Shown here: piece after piece, positions 14,648 through 24,196 of the stretch
Layout of the letters: every line of letters begins with the position of its first letter
Numbering within the stretch: the first letter of the stretch is position 1
NCBI RefSeq assembly: GCF_902726645.1
Contig: NZ_CACVAO010000001.1
Coordinates: forward strand, 1,488,001 to 1,552,000
Reading direction: 5' to 3'
DNA from: Halobacillus ihumii
GTDB lineage: Bacteria > Bacillota > Bacilli > Bacillales > Halobacillaceae
Length of the DNA: 64,000 nt
Position numbers and translations under genes: made by a program
The notes under the pieces: generated by a model
The model's database searches: none
Seen by the model: the letters and a program-made list of their open reading frames with translations, nothing else
What the model was told of the DNA's origin: nothing

Positions 14648-14750
14648 TGCCAGTCACTCCTTCTCATAGTTTGCATCTGTTAAATTGTACTGAAAATATA
14701 TCGAACAAGCAAGCAGCGAAAAGCGGAGGTGCCCTGAATCACTAAATGAA

Positions 14751-14835
14751 GTTCGGTTAAGAACGGCCATCAGGGAAGTTCGGCTAAAACCGGGTAAAGC
14801 GGAAGTTCGGCTAAAACCGAAACGTCTTGTTTCAA
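14751..14835. repeat. three GTTCGGYTAA units at 27-bp spacing
   Basis: GTTCGGTTAA at 14751 and GTTCGGCTAA at 14778 and 14805, each preceded by AA. Downstream is a CCCCACGTCCTGTGGGG module (14846-14862) also found near 28.1, 32.0 and 35.7 kb. Same family as the units at 31932-31994. Confidence 0.75.
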
Positions 14836-14863
14836 CGCCGAACTACCCCACGTCCTGTGGGGC

Positions 14864-14898
14864 AAAAAAAACCACCAGCCCCTCGGACTAGTGGTTTT
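14864..14898 (-). terminator. intrinsic terminator of glyA
   Basis: On the minus strand AAAACCACTAG pairs with a TGGTGGTTTT arm and runs into eight T. Confidence 0.85.
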
Positions 14899-14903
14899 CT
14901 CAT

Positions 14904-16157
14904 TTAAGAAGTCGTAAGCAATGAAGGATAAAGCGGGAAGCGAGACGTCAGCTTCTGAACACTTTCAGCAACTTCCTTCAATTTCGCTTCATCCTCATGA
15001 TGTTTCAGCGTTGTGGCAATCTGCTCAGCCACTTCTTCCATTTCTTTCTCTTTAAAGCCACGGCTTGTTACAGCGGCAGTACCGATACGGATTCCGCTCG
15101 TAACAAATGGGCTTTCCGGATCAAATGGAATGGTATTTTTATTAGTCGTAATGCCGACTTCATCAAGCGCCTTCTCGGCTACTTTTCCTGTCAATTCAAG
15201 GTTCTGCAAGTCAAGCAGCAATAGGTGATTATCTGTTCCGTCAGATACGAGACGAATACCATGCTTCTTAAGCGATTCGCCCAGCTGTTTAGCATTGGCG
15301 ATAATTTGGCGGGAATATTGTTTGAATTCCGGTTGCAACGCTTCCTTAAAGGAGACAGCTTTGGATGCAATCACATGCATAAGCGGGCCGCCTTGCATAC
15401 CCGGGAATACGGATTTATCAATTTTCTTTGCAAATTCTTCTTCACAAAAGATCATGCCGCCACGTGGACCGCGCAATGTCTTGTGAGTCGTTGTCGTAAC
15501 AAATTGAGCGTGTGGAATTGGATTTGGATGCAATCCTGATGCAACTAATCCTGCGATGTGAGCCATATCAACGAGCAGATACGCCCCTACTTCATCAGCA
15601 ATCTCACGGAATTTGGCAAAATCAATTTCACGCGGATAGGCACTTGCCCCGGCAACAATCAGCTTTGGCTTTACCTCTTTCGCTTTGGCCAAAACAGCAT
15701 CGTAATCAATTTGTTCGTTATCCTGATCGACGCCATATTCTTCAAAATCATACAGTGTACCACTAAAGTTCACAGGGCTGCCGTGAGTCAAGTGACCGCC
15801 ATGGTTCAAGTTCATGCCAAGCACTTTATCTCCAGGCTTAAGAACCGTAAAGTAAACGGCCATGTTCGCTTGAGCACCAGAATGCGGCTGAACATTCACA
15901 TGATCCGCTCCAAATAGTTCTTTAGCGCGGTCTCTGGCTAGATTCTCGACCACGTCTACGTGCTCACAGCCGCCATAATAACGACGGCCTGGATAACCTT
16001 CTGCGTACTTGTTTGTTAACACCGAGCCCATGGCCTCCATAACGGCTTCTGAGACGAAGTTTTCTGAGGCAATCAGCTCAATATTGTTTTCCTGACGATC
16101 TTTTTCATCTTTAATTGCTGCGAATAGTTCTGCATCAGTTGATTTAACATGTTCCAT
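14904..16157 (-). CDS. glyA: serine hydroxymethyltransferase
   Basis: 417 residues, PLP enzyme making glycine and methylene-THF from serine. The PLP lysine is Lys226 in [14 protein letters not shown]; substrate-site segments ASENFVS and [13 protein letters not shown] are intact. It follows ywlG by 20 bp and has its own terminator, so it is likely co-transcribed with ywlG. Confidence 0.97.
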   Translation of the reverse strand: MEHVKSTDAELFAAIKDEKDRQENNIELIASENFVSEAVMEAMGSVLTNKYAEGYPGRRYYGGCEHVDVVENLARDRAKELFGADHVNVQPHSGAQANMAVYFTVLKPGDKVLGMNLNHGGHLTHGSPVNFSGTLYDFEEYGVDQDNEQIDYDAVLAKAKEVKPKLIVAGASAYPREIDFAKFREIADEVGAYLLVDMAHIAGLVASGLHPNPIPHAQFVTTTTHKTLRGPRGGMIFCEEEFAKKIDKSVFPGMQGGPLMHVIASKAVSFKEALQPEFKQYSRQIIANAKQLGESLKKHGIRLVSDGTDNHLLLLDLQNLELTGKVAEKALDEVGITTNKNTIPFDPESPFVTSGIRIGTAAVTSRGFKEKEMEEVAEQIATTLKHHEDEAKLKEVAESVQKLTSRFPLYPSLLTTS

Positions 16158-16177
16158 GATCGAATTCCCCTCTCGAA

Positions 16178-16732
16178 TTACTTTTCAAGTTCGTAAACCG
16201 CTCTGCAGCCGCCGATGAGTGGCGGACGTGTGCAGGCAACCGTGACATGTGCGTGTCCAATTGAATTCTGGTCAAGGCGAAGCGGTACAGCGACTCGCTT
16301 CAAATGCATGCCTATTAACGTGTCTCCGATGTCAACACCTGCATCGGCTTCAACCGCTTCTACTAAAACAGGATCGTTCATATGTTTGAAAGCATAGGAC
16401 GCCATTGAACCGCCCGCTTCCGCAACAGGTACAGCGGAAACTTCCTGGCAGCGACGATCCTTCTGCACGGAACGTTCGATAACAAGTGAACGATTTAAAT
16501 GTTCACAACATTGAAACGCTAGATCGATCCCTTTCTGTTCTGTGAGCTTATGCCATTCATTATACACCACTTCGGCAATGGCTTCACTACCGGAAGTCCC
16601 AATTCTTTCGCCAGCTATTTCACTTGTTGAGCAGCCAACGACGAGAAGACTACCTTTTTTTATGTGTCCGCTCTCGAGTAGTTGTCGGACAACGGTAGAT
16701 ACCTCTTGTTGAATCGTTTGAATTTCAGTCAT
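16178..16732 (-). CDS. ywlG: YwlG family protein (TIGR01440)
   Basis: 184 residues. Family of unknown function always near rpiB and glyA in Bacillaceae; the [13 protein letters not shown] segment and the C-terminal [17 protein letters not shown] are characteristic. The ATG at 16732 has AAAGGAG eight bases upstream; a frame reaching 36 bases further back lacks a site. Confidence 0.82.
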   Translation of the reverse strand: MTEIQTIQQEVSTVVRQLLESGHIKKGSLLVVGCSTSEIAGERIGTSGSEAIAEVVYNEWHKLTEQKGIDLAFQCCEHLNRSLVIERSVQKDRRCQEVSAVPVAEAGGSMASYAFKHMNDPVLVEAVEADAGVDIGDTLIGMHLKRVAVPLRLDQNSIGHAHVTVACTRPPLIGGCRAVYELEK

Positions 16733-16911
16733 AGGCTCATCTCCTTTAGTTAAGAAGCAATGGTTCATGTTATGAAAAAGAAAGATTGCCTCTTTTTCTG
16801 TACAGCCATTCTATCATACTTTTCAAAAATCTTCGGTGGGTATGTAGGCCTAAAAGGAGGGAGAAGCCTCTGAAAGAGCTCCCATGCGTTCAATTAGCCG
16901 AAAGGACGTTA

Positions 16912-17355
16912 TTACGCTTTTCCTTCATATTCGGTAATTTTTCCTACACGATTATCGTGACGGCCGCCTTCATAATCCGTCTCAAGCCATGTGCGGGCAA
17001 TTTCTTTCGCTAAACCCGGTCCAATGACACGCTCGCCCATGCAAAGCATGTTCGAATTATTATGTTCACGCGTAGCTTTTGCCGTAAACAGATCATGTAC
17101 AAGGGCAGCACGTATTCCCTTCACTTTATTTGCAGAGATGGACATGCCGATGCCTGTCCCGCAAATCAAAATGCCTTTATCGAATTCACCGCTCGCTACT
17201 CGCTCTGCGGCTGGAATCGCATAATCGGGATAGTCTACGGATGTTTCACAATCGCAGCCCATATCCTCGAATTCAATATGTAATTCATCAAGTACGTCTG
17301 CTACTTCGCGGCGTAAGTTTACCCCGCCATGGTCGGATGCTAGAATCACTTTCAT
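16912..17355 (-). CDS. rpiB: ribose 5-phosphate isomerase B
   Basis: 147 residues. Interconverts ribose 5-P and ribulose 5-P. LacA/RpiB signature with ASDHGG at the start, catalytic Cys65 in GILICGTGIGMSI, and HNNSNMLCMGERV. I start at the ATG at 17355, giving the standard MKVILASDHGG start; upstream in-frame codons are probably untranslated. Confidence 0.93.
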   Translation of the reverse strand: MKVILASDHGGVNLRREVADVLDELHIEFEDMGCDCETSVDYPDYAIPAAERVASGEFDKGILICGTGIGMSISANKVKGIRAALVHDLFTAKATREHNNSNMLCMGERVIGPGLAKEIARTWLETDYEGGRHDNRVGKITEYEGKA

Positions 17356-17454
17356 TTTGCTGCCACTCTCCTCATTACTTGTTTTGTTTCGTATAACCTT
17401 TAGGTTGCTCACAAGCTGCCAAACCCTCTCCAGTCAGGTTAAACAAACGTTTGA

Positions 17455-18060
17455 TTAATGCTCTTTCAGCTTCTCCACCAGCAGATCAATGTGCCTGTTT
17501 AGCTCATCTCTGGTTTCTCTGTACACTTTGACATTTTTTCCAAAAGGATCGGTTATATTCAAGTTCGGAATATCACTTTCAAGCTGCTGAATCCTTTCGA
17601 TTTCATCGGCCAGTTCTTCCCTCAGCTGGGTCTCTATTTCAGCTTCTGTCAAGTTGTCCTGCAGATTGCTTAGAATCCATGATCGTTTTTCCTCAAAAGT
17701 GGTGTAAAGTTCCTTCAGATCCTGCCATTGTGCCTCATCGATCAGGACATATTCCTTTAATGTGAAGAACTTCGTATGGTCTTCTGGATACTGAAGAGCT
17801 AAGGTCTGCTTATGTTTGTCTGTCATCGTTAACACAAGGTCAGACCAATCAATGATCTCCTGGGTGATTGGTGTTGAGGAATGGTTGAAGGATAATCCAA
17901 CTTCACTGAGCACATGCTCTGACCCTTCCGACAACGGCTGCCCTGAACCTGCAAAAATACCAGCCGAGCGAACTTCCACATCATTGTATTTAAACCTTAA
18001 AAGAGCCTCAGCCATTGGACTGCGGCATGTGTTCCCTGTACATACAAATAATAGATTCAT
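17455..18060 (-). CDS. ywlE: low-molecular-weight protein arginine phosphatase with a coiled insertion
   Basis: 201 residues, about 50 more than YwlE. The P-loop is CTGNTCRS (Cys7 to Arg13, CX5R) with Thr11 as in arginine phosphatases. The general-acid Asp is in DPFGKN. Between the LKEYV strand (about residue 103) and DPFG (about 168) lies an extra Glu/Leu-rich helical segment. It would oppose McsB arginine kinase and the ClpCP degradation tag. Position rpiB-ywlE-mntP is conserved. Confidence 0.88.
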   Translation of the reverse strand: MNLLFVCTGNTCRSPMAEALLRFKYNDVEVRSAGIFAGSGQPLSEGSEHVLSEVGLSFNHSSTPITQEIIDWSDLVLTMTDKHKQTLALQYPEDHTKFFTLKEYVLIDEAQWQDLKELYTTFEEKRSWILSNLQDNLTEAEIETQLREELADEIERIQQLESDIPNLNITDPFGKNVKVYRETRDELNRHIDLLVEKLKEH

Positions 18061-18125
18061 CGTGGTACACTCCTCACTTGAGGCTTTTTATCTATCATAC
18101 CATATCTATTTCGCAAAAAAATAGT

Positions 18126-18665
18126 TTAGAAAATTGCATAAAGGCCAAGCGCGCACAATATGCTTCCCCCTAATAGTTCACTGTAGGTGCCAAGCAGACC
18201 GCTTGCCCTTCTTCCCAGCACAAAACCAGCCCATGTCATGACAGCGCTGACCACCCCAAAGGAAAGCACAGAAACGATGATCGCTGTCTGGTGAAGACCA
18301 AGGCTAAACCCGACAGGAAAGCTGTCTATGCTAACACTAATTGCAAAAATCCATAATCCGGCGCCAACGAGGGAATGGGCAGCAGAACGTTTTTCTGCAA
18401 ATGATGCAAAAATAGTATAACAGCCAAGTCCGAATAACAAGAATCCTCCTGCCACAGCAGCCCACGTACTGGCATTGGATGATAACCAGGCACCCAAAAT
18501 GATTCCAAGACCTGGCATAAACATATGAAATAACCCGACAACAATTCCAGCAAAAAAAGCATGCTTAAGCCTTACCGCCTGCATCCCCATTCCGAGAGAT
18601 ACAGAGAAAGCATCCATACCAAGCGCAAATGACAGCAATACTAATGAAGCAGCTTGTTCGATCAT
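18126..18665 (-). CDS. mntP: manganese efflux pump MntP
   Basis: 179 residues, six predicted membrane helices, with the two conserved acidic motifs GMDAFSVSLG and SIDSFPVGFSLG that line the Mn path. Exports excess Mn(II). Start at the ATG at 18665, nine bases after GGAGGGG. Lies between ywlC and ywlE (ywlD position). Confidence 0.92.
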   Translation of the reverse strand: MIEQAASLVLLSFALGMDAFSVSLGMGMQAVRLKHAFFAGIVVGLFHMFMPGLGIILGAWLSSNASTWAAVAGGFLLFGLGCYTIFASFAEKRSAAHSLVGAGLWIFAISVSIDSFPVGFSLGLHQTAIIVSVLSFGVVSAVMTWAGFVLGRRASGLLGTYSELLGGSILCALGLYAIF

Positions 18666-18719
18666 TTGAGAAAGCCCCCCTCCGGACATGCTATGCAGGG
18701 CTTTCAGCTTGTATGTCAG

Positions 18720-19757
18720 TTACTGGATAACTTTTTGGACAGCCGCTTTTGACAAACGATTCATGACAGCAGCGCCTACTCCATGGTCTGGAAAAACTTC
18801 ACATAAGATAACATCAACGTCCGCTTTTTTAAATTGCCGCAGTGCACCATAAAGATTCCCGGCCACTTCGTCCAAGTTTTCTCTTGAGCCACAGCGTAGA
18901 ATTTGTGAATGGTCCAGCTCGTCCGCCAATTCATGACTTGCCATCACACCAACGCGTTTATCCACAGCCTGCAGCTGGTTAATTTGATCTTGAAAAAATG
19001 AACCATCCCCTTCAACAAGCCAAAGCGGTGCCTCTGGAGCATAGTGGGTATATTTCATGCCGGGTGATTTCGGCTTAGACCCTTGAGCAGCTAAAGCCGG
19101 ATCCACAATCACATCAGGGATCAATGGCTGCAAATCTTCTTTTGTTACCCCACCTGGCCGAAGAATCATCGGGATCTCAGCTGTGCAATCGAGCACTGTG
19201 GATTCAAGCCCGACTCCCGTTGGTCCCCCATCAACAATACCGGCGATTCGCCCGTCGAGGTCCTGTGCCACATGAACCGCTTCGGTTGGGCTCGGTCTTC
19301 CTGAACGATTGGCACTAGGGGCCGCTAAAGGAGTGCCGGCAGCTTTTAAAATACTTAACGCCACAGGGTGGTCAGGCATGCGGATGCCAACCGTCGGCAG
19401 TCCAGCCGTGACATTTTCAGCAGCTGCATCATTGCTCGGCAGGATCAATGTTAATGGACCCGGCCAAAACTGTTCGATCAACTGACGGGCAATAGGCGGA
19501 ATTTCAGTAACAAGTTTTTCTACCTGTGATTGGTCGGCCACATGAACGATTAACGGATTATCGGCCGGGCGTCCTTTTGCATCAAAAATCCGTTGAACAG
19601 CGGTGGCATTCGTAGCATCTCCTCCGAGACCATACACCGTTTCGGTCGGGAAAGCCACAACCTGTTGCTGCTTGAGCAGCTCAGCAGCCTCTATAATGGC
19701 CTCATCATCTTCTGATACATGTGTGGATAGCTTCCAATGTTGTGTTGATTTATTCAT
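18720..19757 (-). CDS. ywlC: L-threonylcarbamoyladenylate synthase (Sua5/YwlC type)
   Basis: 345 residues. Makes threonylcarbamoyl-AMP for the t6A37 tRNA modification. The YrdC-like domain fills the first ~210 residues (FPTETVYGLGGDA, SANRSGRPSPT); the C-terminal Sua5 domain follows, with the SPGMKYTHYAP linker near 235. A DnaA-box cluster lies directly upstream. Confidence 0.94.
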   Translation of the reverse strand: MNKSTQHWKLSTHVSEDDEAIIEAAELLKQQQVVAFPTETVYGLGGDATNATAVQRIFDAKGRPADNPLIVHVADQSQVEKLVTEIPPIARQLIEQFWPGPLTLILPSNDAAAENVTAGLPTVGIRMPDHPVALSILKAAGTPLAAPSANRSGRPSPTEAVHVAQDLDGRIAGIVDGGPTGVGLESTVLDCTAEIPMILRPGGVTKEDLQPLIPDVIVDPALAAQGSKPKSPGMKYTHYAPEAPLWLVEGDGSFFQDQINQLQAVDKRVGVMASHELADELDHSQILRCGSRENLDEVAGNLYGALRQFKKADVDVILCEVFPDHGVGAAVMNRLSKAAVQKVIQ

Positions 19758-19907
19758 GTCTGGTGCTCCTTTTATCCCTCTGGAAAAGTATAAGTTGTGT
19801 ATAAATAGTTCGTGTTCAGCGTTTGCAGCCTGTTTCAGCTGGGTAATTATATACTAACATTATGAATAATTCAGTAGTTATTCGCAAATCCAGACACTAC
19901 TAACAGG

Positions 19908-20043
19908 TTATCCTCAACTTATCAACAAACTTATCCACATATTCACCGCTTTCACGTGATATTTCTTCATATGTCCATAAAATTATTCACAACATATCCA
20001 CAGTAATTAATTAAATTGTGAATAAATTGTGCACTTATTCACA
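19908..20043. promoter_or_regulatory. DnaA-box cluster between ywlB and ywlC
   Basis: Four perfect TTATNCACA boxes in 136 bp: TTATCCACA at 19931, TTATTCACA at 19983 and 20035, and the same on the minus strand at 20017-20025. Near matches (one mismatch) occur at 19908, 19919, 19972-19980 (minus) and 19994. No dnaA or dnaN is near, so this is not oriC. From memory, B. subtilis has a DnaA-binding cluster upstream of ywlC. Confidence 0.85.
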
Positions 20044-20370
20044 TTAATTGTTGATAACATCATATGTCCACAAGCTTTGCTGCTCATCTTTACATACAAA
20101 TTGTTGATGAGTGAGTAATCTGTTCAAGTCGTCAGAATGACTTTCCACCTGAAGTTCTCGAATGCCTTCCTCTTTCGCGTAGCTCTGAATCAACTCAAAC
20201 ACGTATAATACCCCTGCTTTGGAGACGTCCCCCGAAACCTGAAGCTGGCGCAGCTTTTTCACACCCTGCTTTTGTTCCGCCAAAATAAACGACCCCATCT
20301 CTTCATTATCCCTCTTAATCAGATATCCACATTCTCCATTATGCTTGAGTGCTAATTTTTCAATATACAC
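20044..20370 (-). CDS. small GNAT-like protein in the ywlB position
   Basis: 108 residues. The strand-helix-strand pattern (LRQLQVS, a helix to YAKEEG, then LQVES and a terminal LLTHQQFV) resembles the core of GNAT acetyltransferases, but the acetyl-CoA loop is poor (SKAGVL only) and the N-terminal part is short. It occupies the ywlB position between spoIIR and ywlC; I cannot confirm orthology. Start is the GTG at 20370, eight bases after AAGGGGG. Its stop codon abuts the last DnaA box. Confidence 0.6.
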   Translation of the reverse strand: MYIEKLALKHNGECGYLIKRDNEEMGSFILAEQKQGVKKLRQLQVSGDVSKAGVLYVFELIQSYAKEEGIRELQVESHSDDLNRLLTHQQFVCKDEQQSLWTYDVINN

Positions 20371-20457
20371 AACAAATCCCCCTTTTCTAGTACGTGTACA
20401 AAAGACGGCCGTAATGGACACCTTTCTAGTACTCTATGAGAAAAAGTGGAAAATATG

Positions 20458-21084
20458 CTAGGAGACGATTTTATTCCAAAGTTTTACGAGAAAGAATTCC
20501 ACTTCCTGCTTCTCAGGCTCAGCTGTTTCTTTTGATGTTTCTTCCTGTTTCTGATCCGCTTCTTTCTCTTCAGCGTGAGCTACGGTTGCTCCATTGGAGA
20601 AATCCAGAAAACAAAGTGGCGGGAACAACACACACCACCAGTTGTCGCCCTCTCCTTCACCAAGCGTGATCAGAATTGCTTCATATTCACCTGCCGGATA
20701 AATGTAGGAGCCGTAAAGCTTTGTCGGAAACTCCACCTGCTTGCCATATTCCACTTGATAGCGCTGTGTCATCTCTGACTGTTCAATCGTTTCTTTTACA
20801 ATCGTATCTATTTCCTGAAGTCGGGATTGAATCAAGGCTCGCGCCGCATCAATCGAAGTCAGATCCTCTACCCAGGTCGTAATTTCCGCGTTGACTGCAT
20901 CACGAACGTCACGCTTTAACTCCTGGGCTTTTTCTTCATTACTATCTGCCAGAATCCGAAGCCGAATCGCTTCGTCAGGAATCACTTTATATGAAGAGCT
21001 TGAGGAAGCACTACTCATGTCTCCCCAAGGTAGAATTGATAGACTCAGTAAAACGGCTGTTGCAGCCAGAATTATTTTTCTCAT
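20458..21084 (-). CDS. spoIIR: stage II sporulation protein R
   Basis: 208 residues with a signal segment (about 5-25). The conserved domain starts VIPDEAIRLRILADSN and runs to about 160; a Glu/Lys-rich tail follows. SpoIIR is made in the forespore and activates SpoIIGA to process pro-sigma-E in the mother cell. Order prmC-spoIIR-ywlB is conserved. Its ribosome site can pair with a sequence just upstream (21091-21127). Confidence 0.92.
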   Translation of the reverse strand: MRKIILAATAVLLSLSILPWGDMSSASSSSSYKVIPDEAIRLRILADSNEEKAQELKRDVRDAVNAEITTWVEDLTSIDAARALIQSRLQEIDTIVKETIEQSEMTQRYQVEYGKQVEFPTKLYGSYIYPAGEYEAILITLGEGEGDNWWCVLFPPLCFLDFSNGATVAHAEEKEADQKQEETSKETAEPEKQEVEFFLVKLWNKIVS

Positions 21085-21090
21085 AAAAAA

Positions 21091-21127
21091 TCCCTCCCTG
21101 TTACTGGCTAGTATGGGCAGGGAGGAA
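21091..21127 (-). promoter_or_regulatory. hairpin sequestering the spoIIR ribosome binding site
   Basis: On the minus strand TTCCTCCCTG (5' arm) pairs with CAGGGAGGGA (3' arm, which contains the Shine-Dalgarno), ten pairs including one wobble, with a 17-base loop. The ATG follows about seven bases after the site. Confidence 0.6.
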
Positions 21128-21226
21128 ATCTTTTAAACCTCGAAATCTATTAAAAAAGTTTAAGCATAATAGGTTCTGAATTTCCGATCCTCGATTTAGA
21201 GGAACCCTTCAAAAGGGAGGAAGGAA

Positions 21227-21449
21227 ATCGTTCCCTAAAAAAGGCCATTGTCCTCTAATGCGGAGGGATTGTTCCATAATAGCAAAGATCGTTCCTGTTC
21301 TCCTCAGGATTGTTCCTTAACACCAAGTATCGTTCCTGTTCTCCTCAGGATTGTTCCTTAACGCCAAGTATCGTTCCTGTTCTCCTCAGGATTGTTCCTT
21401 AACGCCAAGTATCGTTCCTGTTCTCCTCAGGATTGTTCCTTAACGCCAA
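21227..21449. repeat. array of eleven ATYGTTCC cores at 20/21-bp spacing
   Basis: Cores start at 21227, 21247 (one base short), 21268, 21288, 21309, 21329, 21350, 21370, 21391, 21411 and 21432. Spacing alternates 20 and 21 bp, and from 21268 on ATTG and ATCG alternate strictly. The right part (21291-21449) is about 3.9 near-exact copies of a 41-bp double unit; the left part is diverged. Confidence 0.9.
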
Positions 21450-21503
21450 TCGGGCTAAATATTCGATGCTTTTGACAGCAGCTTTTCTCGAAATCGAACT
21501 GCG

Positions 21504-22364
21504 TTAGACTAATTCTGCAAAAATCATCCGATCTTTTTGATTGATATCCTGCTTGATTCCAACACGATAATCTGGGAGCCTGCTTTCGATGATCGTTTTA
21601 ACCGCTTCGCCTTGTTCGTGGCCAATTTCAAAAGCAATCAACCTTGGGGATAACTTAAAACGGACGATCTGATCCACGATCGTTTGATAAGCGGCTAACC
21701 CATCATCATCAGCAAAAAGCGCCAATTCAGGGTCAAAATTTTTCACCGTATCCTGAAGTTTCTCTGCACGTGAAATATAGGGCGGATTCGATATTAGAAC
21801 ATCAATAGGCTGCTGTTTGATCGGCTCTAGAAAATCTCCCTGAAAAAAAGCAACATCAGCCTCAAGCGCTTCCGCATTCTTTCTGGCTGTCTCAAGTGCA
21901 TCTGCTGAAAGGTCTGTCGCTACTAGTTGACTTGCAGGCTCCTCAAGCTTCATCGTAACCGCAATAATCCCGCTGCCCGTCCCGAGGTCTGCCACGAGAG
22001 GAGACTTCAGTTGAGTCTTCGATTGCATCCTTTCCAGCGTACCTAACACAAGTTCCTCTGTTTCCGGCCTCGGTATGAGGACAGACTCGTTAACTATGAA
22101 CTCTCTTCCATAAAACGGGGCTTTACCAATCAGGTGCTGTACGGGGACGCCCGTTTCCGCATGGTCCTTGATCGCTCGGATAAAGGAGGGTTTCACAGCT
22201 TCAGGAAAAGGATCTCGTTCATAAGCCAGCAGTTGGGAGAAACTCAGATTCAGCATATCTTCAAGCAGCAAGTCAGCGACTCTCACTTCCCGACCATTTT
22301 CCTGTAAAAAAAGAGAAGCCCAGCGTCGGACTTCTCCAATGGTCGTAAACGATACCTTACTCAC
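21504..22364 (-). CDS. prmC: release factor glutamine N5-methyltransferase
   Basis: 286 residues. Methylates the GGQ glutamine of release factors. SAM motif [12 protein letters not shown] near 125-136 and catalytic NPPY at 193-196. The start is the GTG at 22364, seven bases after GGAG; it overlaps the prfA stop by eight bases, so the two are translationally coupled. Substrate gene prfA is immediately upstream. Confidence 0.94.
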   Translation of the reverse strand: MSKVSFTTIGEVRRWASLFLQENGREVRVADLLLEDMLNLSFSQLLAYERDPFPEAVKPSFIRAIKDHAETGVPVQHLIGKAPFYGREFIVNESVLIPRPETEELVLGTLERMQSKTQLKSPLVADLGTGSGIIAVTMKLEEPASQLVATDLSADALETARKNAEALEADVAFFQGDFLEPIKQQPIDVLISNPPYISRAEKLQDTVKNFDPELALFADDDGLAAYQTIVDQIVRFKLSPRLIAFEIGHEQGEAVKTIIESRLPDYRVGIKQDINQKDRMIFAELV

Positions 22365-23427
22365 CGATAGACTCCAGCTTCTTCGTCTGCTCTTCAATTA
22401 ACAAGGCTTCGATGATTTCTTCCATATTACCTTGCAGCACTTGATCAAGTTTCTGCAGCGTTAAGCCGATACGGTGGTCCGTCACACGTGTTTGCGGGAA
22501 GTTATACGTACGAATTCGCTCTGAACGGTCACCCGTTCCAACTGCTGATTTACGGCTCTCATCGTACTCAGCCTGTTGCTCACGCTGAACTTTATCATAA
22601 ATACGAGCCCGTAGCACTTTCATCGCTTTTTCCTTGTTTTTAATCTGCGACTTTTCATCCTGACAGGAAACGACAATCCCTGTCGGTTCGTGCGTCAAAC
22701 GGACAGCAGACATCGTCGTATTTACACTTTGCCCGCCTGGTCCACTAGAAGCAAACGTGTCGACCCGAATATCCTTATCGTGCACTTCTACCTCAACTTC
22801 TTCAGCTTCAGGCATAACCACAACAGTCGCAGTGGACGTATGAATCCGTCCGCCCGATTCCGTCTCCGGGACACGCTGCACACGATGGGCGCCATTTTCA
22901 AACTTCATTTTTGAAAAGGCACGATCCCCATTAATCATGAAAATGATCTCTTTATAGCCGCCCACATCATTGGCATTCGCCTCAATAACTTCTGTTTTCC
23001 AGCCCTGAGATTCCGCATATCTTGCATACATGCGGTAAAGATCAGCCGCAAATAGAGCGGCTTCATCTCCCCCAGCTGCTCCGCGTACTTCCATAATGAC
23101 GTTTTTATCATCGTTCGGATCTTTCGGAAGCATAAGGACTTTCAAACGCTCTTCCAGTTCCTGTTTTCGATCTGAAAGCTCGCTGATTTCCTCTTTGACC
23201 ATCTCTTCCATGTCATCATCAAGGCTGTCCTCAAGCATAACCTTCGCATCGTCAAGCTGTCCGGTCACTTCCTTGTATTCACGATAGGCGGTCACCGTTC
23301 CCGCAAGCCCGGACTGTTCTTTAGAGTATTCACGCAGTTTATCCGTATCCGAAATCACTTCCGGATCACTAAGTAATTCATTTAATTTTTCATAACGATC
23401 TTCAAGTGTTTGCAAACGTTCGATCAA
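22357..23427 (-). CDS. prfA: peptide chain release factor 1
   Basis: 356 residues. Recognises UAA and UAG. GGQ at 231-233 in [10 protein letters not shown]; codon-recognition tripeptide P-E-T at 187-189, where RF1 proteins have PxT. Overlaps prmC. Full length. Confidence 0.96.
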   Translation of the reverse strand: MIERLQTLEDRYEKLNELLSDPEVISDTDKLREYSKEQSGLAGTVTAYREYKEVTGQLDDAKVMLEDSLDDDMEEMVKEEISELSDRKQELEERLKVLMLPKDPNDDKNVIMEVRGAAGGDEAALFAADLYRMYARYAESQGWKTEVIEANANDVGGYKEIIFMINGDRAFSKMKFENGAHRVQRVPETESGGRIHTSTATVVVMPEAEEVEVEVHDKDIRVDTFASSGPGGQSVNTTMSAVRLTHEPTGIVVSCQDEKSQIKNKEKAMKVLRARIYDKVQREQQAEYDESRKSAVGTGDRSERIRTYNFPQTRVTDHRIGLTLQKLDQVLQGNMEEIIEALLIEEQTKKLESIGE

Positions 23428-23651
23428 TGGTATGCACCTCTTTCTCCATAACAGTCTAATTATATTATAGAGAAGGTGGGGTTACAACCACGTCCCCTGA
23501 AAAACAACCCCTCCGCAAGAGCTGGGATTACATAATGGAAGGATTATTGGATGGTATTTTAGCTAATTGCCTATTTACTGAACTTATTTGTACATAAAAG
23601 CCATTAATTGCACGAATGACGTTCAATTGCATATTTCCATCATCATCAAGC

Positions 23652-24053
23652 TTATCTTATTTTCACATTAATATTATAGCGAGGCACAGCCTTATACACA
23701 GCTTCTTTAATCTGCTTAGTCCAGTCCATCTTCTCATCACTGCTTAGTTTTCGATCGACATCAACGGTCACCCATGCCTGCCCAGCTTCGATAATCACCC
23801 GCTTAACAGTGACTCCGGGAACTTGATTAGCGGCTTCTTTCATTAACTCGCGATCTTGCTTTAATCCCCACGTATTGCCTACATTGTCCATAGATCGGGG
23901 ATTTTCGATTTCTGCTTCAGATGTATGCTCATCCTTCACGCTTAAATTCTCAATATCATCACGTGTGGTACTGCCTTGAAAATTTTCATATCCCTGCCCG
24001 CAAGCCGTCATGAATAATGTCATAAGAATTCCTGCCATTATGATCCTTTTCAT
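23652..24053 (-). CDS. YhcN/YlaJ-type sporulation lipoprotein
   Basis: 133 residues. Lipoprotein signal with the cysteine at residue 18 (MTACGQ), a spacer rich in Asp, Glu and Ser, then a domain beginning WGLKQDRELMKEAANQVPG that matches the YhcN/YlaJ family (spore coat or germination-associated lipoproteins). It is between prfA and tdk, with no close partner. Function is inferred from the family only. Confidence 0.72.
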   Translation of the reverse strand: MKRIIMAGILMTLFMTACGQGYENFQGSTTRDDIENLSVKDEHTSEAEIENPRSMDNVGNTWGLKQDRELMKEAANQVPGVTVKRVIIEAGQAWVTVDVDRKLSSDEKMDWTKQIKEAVYKAVPRYNINVKIR

Positions 24054-24156
24054 CTTTCACACCTCTTCTCTTTTTCCATAGTGTGTACGGATGAGAAAAG
24101 GATTATGCGCCATGCAATTGACACTTCCTTTCATCATGCAGAACTTCCTATAACAT

Positions 24157-24190
24157 AAAAAAACCACCGACCATTAAGTCAGCGGTTATT
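24157..24190 (-). terminator. intrinsic terminator of tdk
   Basis: On the minus strand AACCGCTGAC pairs with GTCGGTGGTT (two wobbles) and is followed by a run of seven T in all. Confidence 0.75.
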
Positions 24191-24196
24191 AACAAT

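Noticed and set aside
19908..20043. Chromosomal replication origin
   Set aside because: DnaA boxes are dense, but dnaA, dnaN and an AT-rich unwinding region with DnaA-trio are absent; better read as a satellite DnaA cluster.
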